A stretch of 64,000 nt of DNA from Pseudevernia furfuracea. Lineage: Eukaryota > Ascomycota > Lecanoromycetes > Lecanorales > Parmeliaceae. The notes beneath the pieces are model-generated. The model saw only the letters and a program-made list of their open reading frames with translations. It did not search any database and was not told the origin of the DNA. A program made the translations under genes and the position numbers. Where the stretch lies: contig JAIUPT010000013.1 in the NCBI GenBank assembly GCA_022315425.1, positions 1,537,755-1,601,754 on the forward strand. The letters run 5' to 3'. Of this stretch, positions 56,863 through 64,000 are shown piece by piece (the stretch's first letter is position 1; every line of letters begins with the position of its first letter).

Positions 56863-57060
56863 CTCTAGTATTCTCGGGCTTTGCACTGCAAAACCCATTC
56901 GGATAAATTTTTCATTGGTGGAACAACGTTTTTCGGATCGATCGTTAGCGGCAGGTTTTGCAGTGCAAAGCCTCTCAGGGCAATGGTCGTCAGCGACGTT
57001 CATCATAAAGATTTGTATGCAGTCTTCGTCGCTGAGAAGTATTCTTAATTAGAATAATGA
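56863..57060 (+). repeat. Hairpin repeat R, copy R4 (short form)
   Basis: Perfect 19-bp arms at 56877-56895 and 56954-56972, spacer 58 nt, second stem CAGCGACG...CGTCGCTG. It follows R3 directly and leads into minisatellite array 2. Confidence 0.92.
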
Positions 57061-57149
57061 TTCTGAGAGCATCGCTGACAAAAATAGTGATTAGAATAAT
57101 GCGACACTCAATATGACACTCAATGCGACACTCAATGCGACACTTAATG

Positions 57150-58255
57150 GCAGTGGTCTCAGCACTGGTCTCAGTATTGATCTCAGCATTGATCTCGGCA
57201 TTGGTCTCAGCATTGGTCTCAGCATTGGTCTCAGCATTGATCTCGGCATTGGTCTCAGCATTGGTCTCAGCATTGGTCTCCGCATTGGTCTCAGCATTGA
57301 TCTCAGCATTGGTCTCAGCATTGATCTCAGCGGTATTGATCTCAGTGATATTCTTAGCAGTATTCTCAGCGGTATTGGTCTCAGCGGTATTCTCAGCGCT
57401 GGTCTCAGCAGGCAGTGTTCTCAGCGGTATTCTCAGCGCTGGTCTCAGCAGGCAGTATTCTCTGCGGTATTCTCAGCGCTGGTCTCAGCAGGCAGTGTTC
57501 TCAGCGGTATTCTCAGCGCGGGTCTCAGCAGGCAGTGTTCTCAGCGGTATTCTCAGCGCTGGTCTCAGCAGGCAGTGTTCTCAGCGGTATTCTCAGCGGT
57601 GGTCTCAGCATTGGTCTCAGCATTGATCTCAGCATTGGTCTCAGCATTGGTCTCAGCGGTATTGATCTTAGCGGTATTGATCTCAGCGGTATTCTCAGCA
57701 GTGATCTCAGCAGGCAGTATTCTCAGCGATATTCTCAGTAGTGATCTCAGCAGGCAGTATTCTCAGCGATATTCTCAGCGGTGATCTCAGCAGGTAGTAT
57801 TCTCAGCGGTACTCTCAGCGGTATTGGTCTCAGCGGTATTCTCAGCGCTGGTCTCAGTAGGTAGTATTCTCTGCGGTATTCCCTGCGGTAATCCCTGCGG
57901 TAATCTCTGCGGTATTCTCTGCGGTGGTCTCAGTAGTATTCTCAGCGATATTCTCAGCAGTATTCTCAGCAGTATTCTCAGCAGTATTCTCAGCGGTATT
58001 GGTCTCAGCGGTATTCTCAGCGGTGGTCTCAGCAGGTAATATTCTCAGCGGTATTCTCAGCGCTGGTCTCAGCAGTGGTCTCAGCATTGATATCAGCATT
58101 GATCTCAGCGATATTCTCAGCAGTGATCTCAGCAGGCAGTATTCTCAACAGTGATCTCAGCAGGCAGTATTCTCAGCAATATTTTCAGCAGATAGTATTC
58201 TCAGCAATAATCTCAGCACTAATCTCAGCACTAATCTCAGCATTAATCTTAGCAG
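57150..58255 (+). repeat. CTCAGC minisatellite, array 2
   Basis: The same unit family as array 1 but about 1.1 kb long, with a run of ATTGGTCTCAGC/ATTGATCTCAGC units at its left. A higher-order unit of 56 bp (AGGCAGTGTTCTCAGCGGTA...) is repeated four to five times at 57,405-57,600. Confidence 0.92.
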
Positions 58256-58386
58256 TGAGAGTGACAGTAACAGTAATAGTAACAGTAATAATAACAATAA
58301 TAACAATAATAATAATAATAATAATAGAAATAGTAATAATAATAATAATAATAACAATAGTAATAATAATAATAACAATAATAAAT
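58256..58386 (+). repeat. AGT/AAC/AAT trinucleotide tract 2
   Basis: The counterpart of tract 1, longer (about 130 bp), followed by the same AT-rich tail. Confidence 0.9.
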
Positions 58387-58693
58387 TAATCTTAGTATTA
58401 CTATTCTAGTTAATCGTGATATTTATAATATTATTTTAATTATTATTTTAATTAAAAATACTCTTAATCTTGTTGTTTTAATTATCGTTTTAATTAATAA
58501 TATTATAATAATATAAGTTATAATTAATTATAATAAGTTAAAACTAGTTAAAACTTATTATAAGTAGTTATAACTACGTGTAGTATTAATTACTATTAAT
58601 TAAAAAGTTATTTAAATATTTATAAGTTTAAAATGTATTTTAACTATATGTAATTGAACTATATACAGTAATAACTACGTGTGTATTAATTAC

Positions 58694-59737
58694 TTTTATT
58701 ATTAATTAAAAAGTAATATTAATAATTAAAAGTTTAGAGTATATATAATAATAATAATATTAGTTTAAGTATAAAAGAAGATAAAAGTTGTTTATAAATT
58801 AAATATATTATATTTTAATAAAGTTAAAAGTTTATTAATAAAAAAAGTTATATTTAAAATTAAGTATATAATAGTATATATTAAGTAATAAATAGTAATA
58901 AGAGTAAATAAAATTAAAATAAAATTATATATATTTTAAAGATTAAAAGTTTAAATAGTTAATTAAGTTTAAATAAGTAGTTAGTTAAAAAAGAAAAAAT
59001 ATAATTATATAAGTTAATAAAGTATAAAAAGAGTGTAAATGAATAAAGTATGAAAAGAGTTATATAATATATAATAAAAAGATGTTAAGAGTATAAATAA
59101 GTATTAGTATTTATATAATTAATAAAGTTTTTATTTAAGATATTATAAAGTTATTAAAATATATAAAGTAAATAAGAGAGTAAAAGAAGAAGTAAGTAAG
59201 AAGTAAATATATTTAAAATTATATAAGTATTATTAAGTAAAGAGAAGAATAAGAGTAAAAATAAAAAAAGAAGAATAAAAAGAAGAAGAAGAATAAAAAT
59301 AAGAGTAAAAGAATTAAAGTTATTAAAATATATAAGTATTAATAAATAAAAGAAGAAGTAAAAGTTATTATAAGAATAAAAGTAAGAGAGAGAATAAGAG
59401 AAATAAAAGTTATTATAAGAATAAGAGAAAATATAAAAGAGATAAGAGTTAAAAGTTAAAAATATAATTTAAATAATTAGTTAAGAGAAAAAGAAAAAGT
59501 ATAAAAGAGAAAAGAGTTAATAAGAATTAAAAATATAATTATATAATATATATTATAAAGATATTAATTAAAGTATAAATAAATAGTTATATTTATATAA
59601 TTAATTAAAATTTTATTTAAGATATTATAAAGTTAGGGTTAGGGTTAGGGTTAGGGTTAGGGTTAGGGTTAGGGTTAGGGTTAGGGTTAGGGTTAGGGTT
59701 AGGGTTAGGGTTAGGGTTAGGGTTAGGGTTAGGGTTT
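58694..59737 (+). other. Cytosine-free strand of about 1,040 bases ending in the telomere array
   Basis: Reading every line from 58694 to 59737, the plus strand contains no C at all, while G is frequent throughout (AAGAGTAAAAG-type purine-rich sequence). The last C on the left is at 58693 and the next at 59738, just after the TTAGGG array. Within it, ATTTATATAATTAATAAAG...TTATTTAAGATATTATAAAG at about 59,110 recurs in diverged form at about 59,590, so the tract is built of a diverged tandem unit of roughly 480 bp. Confidence 0.93.
59633..59734 (+). repeat. Interstitial telomere array (TTAGGG)17
   Basis: Seventeen perfect TTAGGG units. Their orientation means the chromosome end would be to the right. 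They begin directly inside the AT-rich repeat, at AAAG|TTAGGG. Confidence 0.97.
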
Positions 59738-60093
59738 CAGTATGATTTTCTATCAATATCTGCAAAGTCGATAGGGACCAGGTTGGGGGTTTTATATTAC
59801 TGCACTCCTTGGTACCTTGGTGCCGCTCTGCGTGCGTCGAAGGTTGAATAATCGTTATTCAACTTTCTGTTACAGGCGTTCCTTGATGAGGAATCAAGAT
59901 GCAGGGACACGGGAAGCCGGCGGCTAAATTGGGAGTCAGCTGCAACAGATTGGCCAAGGATTATCATATGTTCCTGCCTTCCTATCATAGCCACTCACTG
60001 GCCAGCTTGTTTACCATGGGGAGCATCCCGCGTGAGGTGCTTTGACCTATCGGCTTTAACAGTATCTCCGGGAGCCGTGCGCGACGCACCCAC
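59735..60093. other. GC-normal segment beyond the telomere array
   Basis: About 360 bp without RIP-like bias and without a supported gene. It contains an imperfect hairpin GGTTGAATAATCGTTATTCAAC at about 59,840-59,862. It ends in TGCGCGACGCACCCAC (60078-60093), which recurs to the right of the hAT element. Confidence 0.6.
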
Positions 60094-62391
60094 TAGGGGT
60101 AGGCAAATTGCGCAATATGCTCACCATTTGCATGCAAGTTGCGCAATTTTCTCGCAATGCATGCAATATTCGTAGCCCTAACCCTAACTAGTGCTCGCTT
60201 ATTCGCTTTCCACAATTGCTTCCCATATTGCTTCCCATCATTGACTAGATATTCAATTGATCTTCTACTGTCATAGCCATGTCACGGCCTACTCCAGACG
60301 GCTTCAAGTCGAAGAATGAGACTATCGATAAAGTCTTTTATCAAGTCATAAACATCTTCTACAAGAATCTCCGCAAAGTATGCAGATACTATTATAAAGA
60401 GATGGATGTCAATACTATAAGACTACAAGAACACTTAGATAAGTATAAGTCATATCGTGACGGTAAACCTCTCAATGACCCTGCTGAAGGTTCGCAGCAG
60501 ACGCTCTCAAATTTGATAACTACAATGTCTCAGACCAAGGCAGACAATTGAAAGCGTGCCGATATGGCTATCTATATGAGCAATCTATCATTCAATCATT
60601 ACGAGAACAAATACGTTAAAGATCACTTTCATTATGTCAATCCCAAGTACACGCTCCCGAATCATAAGGCTCTAAGTGATCACATTCTGAATAATTGTTA
60701 TAATACTATCTATGAGAAGGTAGACAGGGAGCTTCAGTCTCCACGATAACTAAATTTGTATACGAACGAATCAAACAACATCAAGAGACAGAGAGTCATT
60801 AACTTTCTGATTTATGCATCTCCAGAATATGATTCAGAAGGAGAATATTTCTACATAAAGTCAGAGATCAATAACTTCAAAACCATAAATGCGAAGACTC
60901 AGCTGAAATTTGTACTTCGTTAGATCCTGAACGTCATCAATAAATAGCTTCGAAAGGTTAATTCTCTGATCACAGATACCTATTCTATCATAAGATCTCT
61001 GTGAAATCAAGTTCAAAAAACCTCTCAGCTGCAGCATGTTTTCTGTGTACCGTGCGACTCTCACGAGATTCAGCTATTTTTAAAGAATATCTTTCAGATA
61101 TCATAATGAAATAAGCTCATAAAGCAAGCACATCTAGTGATTAGATTCTTTAAAGCAGCCCATAAGAAGTATACTGTGCTTTAGGAATTTCAGCTCCAGA
61201 AGGAGAACGATGAGAAACGCATCGCCCTTATTCTTTATTATATCACTCGATGAGGCACTTAAGTGAGAATGTTATATGCTTTACGCAGAAGTCAGCAGAT
61301 ATTCAAGGCATATTCTCAGCAATTCACCCCCCAAATTGACAAGTCGAAGAAGAAGAATAAAAAGAAAGTCCTCTCTATACTTCGAGATCTCCGCTTTTGA
61401 CGAGATATTGCCCTAACAGCTCGGATTCTCAAGCCGATTCATAAGATTCAGTATCTTTCAGAGACTGACAACTATTCACTGTATCGAGTCATCGACAATT
61501 GAATACTAATCAAGCAATCCCTCATGAAATCTGCCACTGAGCATAATACGAAGTCGTGTCAATTGTCTTATATTGTAAACACTCTATGAAATGATCGATA
61601 TCTCAAACAAATGACGAAGTTATATGTGGTGACCAGTCTTTTAATCCCTGAAAAACATGCTATTAAGTCAATTGAACAGACTTCGAAGTATGCATTTAAT
61701 CCAATCATAACTCGATTCTTTCGACAATACGCCTCACCAGATCAGATGACTACATGCATATAGAATTTCTGAGCCTTTCGGGCTCAAATTCATGCTTTCT
61801 TCTCACATCTTGATTTCGTATAAAACTATATCTCTAGTTTAGTCATATTCTGAGATATCGCAGCCAAATTCAGTCTCACTCTCGATACATTGACTAGTCG
61901 TCTAATGCAGGTTTCAGACAATTCAGTCTTAGGCGAGCGGGCCTGATCTATCATGAATCTGATTCTTATTAAGTCTCGAAATGATCTGAAGAATGTCAAT
62001 GTAGATCGTCTACTGTTTATTTACATCAATAAGCGAATTCTTAATAAATCAAGTGACCCTGATAAGAAGAAGCTATCGTACACTCACGATGTCTTAGCTT
62101 CGAACGAGGAGTTAGCTAAGTTAGAGAATCTATTGCTACAGAATCAAAACAGTCAGAGAGAAAAGGGCGAAGATTTGAAGAACGAAGAGAATTTGAACGA
62201 GAAAATAACTGATGCTGAGACTTGAGCGGCTGAGGGAACTGTTTGACCCTGTTTTTCTACTACAAATGACCCTAGAATAGCTGAATAATCAGGGGGGTTT
62301 TTTAGTTGCAACTTGCAATCCCCACCATTGCAAGCAAGTTGCAATCCAAATGCGATTAGCGTGCAATGCATGCAAGTTGCAATCTCAGCCC
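60094..62391 (+). mobile_element. hAT-family DNA transposon, decayed
   Basis: The left end TAGGGGTAGGCAAATTGC and right end (complement GGGCTGAGATTGCAAC) are imperfect inverted repeats with subterminal TTGCAT/GCAA-rich sequence typical of hAT. The inside holds one transposase frame (60279-62225). A 16-bp near-identical sequence (TGCGCGAMGCACCCAC; 60078-60093 and 62392-62407) flanks it on both sides, twice the usual 8-bp target duplication, so the exact ends may be slightly different. The left end also contains CCCTAACCCTAAC (60176-60188). Confidence 0.8.
60279..62225 (+). pseudogene. hAT transposase: one 648-codon frame with about twenty substitution-type stops
   Basis: From MSRPTPDGFKSKNETIDK to the natural end, the whole 1,947 bp stays in a single phase with no frameshift. 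Landmarks are KRADMAIYMSNLSFNHYENKY, FCVPCDSHEIQLFLKNI, the middle RDLRF-RDIALTARILKPIH, and the C-terminal dimerisation block NSVLGERA-SIMNLILIKSRND with VDRLLFIYIN. About twenty stops interrupt it, at least ten of them TGA. Most stand where hAT proteins have Trp (first at 60549-60551, last at 61944-61946). I found no in-frame TGG left. Substitution without indels is the mark of RIP-like mutation. Confidence 0.85.
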
Positions 62392-62407
62392 TGCGCGAAG
62401 CACCCAC

Positions 62408-63385
62408 ACTATTGCATCACAGAAGGTGAAGAAGCCTCTACCGCATTAATTGATATATAAAGTAGTGCTACACTATAAAGTAGTAAACCATATAAAGTAT
62501 AATTCTTTTCGACGATTTCGTGACCTCCGGGGTATAGATCATATAAAGTAGGGATTTCTAAGACGATACATATTCTACTTAGTTATTTATATAGTCAATC
62601 ATATTTCTTCTCCTTCAATTACTTCATTAATTCATTAATTCATCACTATTCTTCGTTCTCGCCCTCTGTATCTATATCAGAGTTATACTTCATAACGTCT
62701 TTCTTTTAGTTTATATAAAAGAGTTTCTCTTCGTTAATTATCTTCGTCTTCTTAGAAATTACACGTTCGCTCTTATTATTAATCTCGTCAAGAAGAATCT
62801 CTTTCTAACGTATTCAATCACTTACTTAAATATTCGATATATTCTTTATATACAACTCGTTATCCTCAGAGCCATCGACAATAAGAGACAAATCGACACT
62901 TTTAAATATCTTTATAATGATATAAGACTACTTCGTATACAATTCTCGTCATGCTTAATCAATTCAATTAATAAGCATAATCTGTAAGGATCGTACTGTG
63001 GTGATAACCGTAGTGTAGTATATAACGAAGATAACAAGCTAAGGAGCAACTATGGACTGGGAGGGAGGCCATATATGTATGACGGAGTGAACCTGCCAAG
63101 ACACGCTAAGCCTAATAGGGCTAGCGTAGGTGTCAAAGGTACGAGGTGTCAAGGGATGCAGAGTACGCTCGTAACATAATCCTTCGATCTTCAATCGAGT
63201 ATTTGTCATTAGTTCATTTATTTATATGATTGTTATAGTGAATTTCTAAATTTCCTTAATACGATTCTTAAGAGACTTATTTATAATCACATCGAGAACT
63301 TATATAAAGTCGATACAATCAAAGAGAACAAAGAATATAGTGTAACTTACCTTCTTAAAGATCTTCTTAACATTCTTAATCTTTT
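62408..63385. other. AT-rich region, no supported gene
   Basis: Decayed sequence with one GC-richer part (62,996-63,177, TGTGGTGATAAC...CTCGTAACA) that might be a solo LTR of another family; no target duplication was confirmed. Confidence 0.45.
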
Positions 63386-63653
63386 TGTTAGCAGCGGGAT
63401 CAAGAGAACAGCTGTCGCATGAGCCCGGGAGTTGCCGAGCGTAACCGAATCGCTTGGCATACGCATGTCAAGCGGATCCTTGGCGTGAGAAGCTTAAGAG
63501 GGTCATGCCCCGAAGTTTCCCATTTTCCTTCCTTAAGAATTAGTCTTACTATTAGATATACTATACGCAATATATATATCTTCGCTAAGTTCACATTGCT
63601 ACACAATCCTAGCCTGTCTTATATATATCTATATTATATAAGTCAGTCTAACA
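63386..63653 (+). mobile_element. 5' LTR (268 bp) of an LTR retrotransposon continuing past the window
   Basis: It begins TGTTAGCAGCGGG and ends AGTCAGTCTAACA, with the same TGTTAG/CTAACA termini as the 86-bp LTRs at 50.1 and 54.6 kb. An AT-rich TATATATCTATATTATATAA promoter region lies just before its 3' end. A primer-site candidate and a gag-like frame follow. The target duplication should be CTTTT (63381-63385) if the right end is found. Confidence 0.8.
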
Positions 63654-63700
63654 ATTCTAATTCTTCTTCTCATCGAGGAGTAGCGATTCGAACTTAGTAT

Positions 63701-64000
63701 GATAACAATCACTCGCTCGCAATCGCAACGTATCGAAAACGAAGCAGGTTCATTCAACTCGCATATCATGTCTGAAGAACAGTCACAGACAGTGAATCTA
63801 AACGAATTAGATCATATCTCTGACGTGGAATTCGAGGGTCAAAGACAATCGACATCTGCTTCGAGAGACGATGTTGTCGATCTAACTTTGAACGAGCGAT
63901 TGACTCAGGTAACTCAACGTCGAGATCAGCTACTAAAAAGACGACAACTGAATGACATCAACGAAGAGATCAATGTTCTTCAACGAGAGAAATCGTCAGA
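63701..64000 (+). CDS. Gag-like N-terminus of the LTR retrotransposon (partial at window end)
   Basis: Starting at ATG 63701, 48 bp after the LTR, the frame is open to the last base (100 codons so far). It reads MITITRSQSQRIENEAGSF, EEQSQTVNLNELDHIS, then RLTQVTQRRDQLLKRRQLND and EEINVLQREKSS. The hydrophilic, Gln/Arg-rich coiled-coil-like start fits a fungal gag. CA and TG dinucleotides are abundant and there are no stops, unlike the decayed elements beside it, so this copy is probably recent. Confidence 0.7.

Noticed and set aside
48986..57006. Minus-strand frames over the R repeats (AKPAASGRSGKRCSTNEKF-type)
   Set aside because: They look protein-like and recur, but the arm variants change residues without conservation while keeping base pairing. 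Structure explains the conservation better than coding.
55251..58389. Open frames of 100-220 codons in several phases across the CTCAGC arrays (LSGILSG, SAVFSAL repeats)
   Set aside because: They exist in several frames on both strands because the repeat lacks stop triplets. Units of 16 bp shift the frame, so no frame is kept between the two arrays.
60176..60188. CCCTAACCCTAAC as a second telomere
   Set aside because: It has only two units and lies inside the hAT terminal region; it may be chance. Kept only as a remark.
1..64000. CRISPR arrays, bacterial operons, ribosome binding sites and rRNA genes
   Set aside because: The sequence is a fungal nuclear genome; no such structures are present. 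The short tandem arrays have no spacer design.

Overview
This window looks like the end of a chromosome from a filamentous ascomycete (Pezizomycotina). Genes carry short spliceosomal introns, mostly 47-135 bp, with GT/GC-AG borders. Protein families are typically fungal: vanadium haloperoxidase, HET domain, fungal rhodopsin-like, P450, SprT-like and subtelomeric hypothetical families. Telomere repeats are TTAGGG. Large AT-rich stretches have decayed by C-to-T / G-to-A change in a RIP-like way (repeat-induced point mutation). I can assign the group but not the species.

Layout. Positions 1-31,500 are gene-bearing: an aspartic-protease-like membrane protein, several secreted proteins of unknown role, a vanadium-dependent haloperoxidase, a tetraspan membrane protein, an SDR oxidoreductase, a fungal family of unknown function and an APH-type kinase. 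Interspersed are broken genes: a flavin reductase, an N,N-dimethylformamidase-like protein, an UNC93-like transporter and a SprT-like protein. Positions 31,500-48,600 are a mosaic of intact genes (SET domain, and a Pro/Ala-rich protein with a conserved helical C-terminal domain), a P450 with one nonsense codon, and decayed genes (HET domain, caspase-like, rhodopsin-like, and a truncated family at 48.0-48.6 kb), separated by AT-rich relics. HET and caspase-like proteins are typical of fungal allorecognition and cell-death loci, so this part may once have been such a locus.

Positions 48,600-59,734 are subtelomeric. They hold a short-LTR element split by a nested PIF/Harbinger transposon, four copies of a repeat with conserved hairpin structure, and two copies of a block made of a 12/15/16-bp minisatellite plus a trinucleotide tract. 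Next comes a tract of about 1 kb with no cytosine at all on the TTAGGG-side strand, followed by (TTAGGG)17. Sequence does not stop there: it continues with a 0.36 kb GC-normal segment, a decayed hAT transposon and the 5' LTR plus start of gag of an apparently young LTR retrotransposon that runs off the window.

The most unusual signals are: (i) the cytosine-free strand next to the telomere repeat; (ii) the hairpin repeat whose two arm types differ by matched changes that keep full pairing; (iii) a recurrent Trp-to-stop pattern, mostly TGG to TGA, in unrelated broken genes and transposons, with loss of CA/TG and CC/GG dinucleotides but retention of CG; and (iv) an interstitial telomere array with transposons beyond it. 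All domain calls come from motifs read by eye; no database search was possible.
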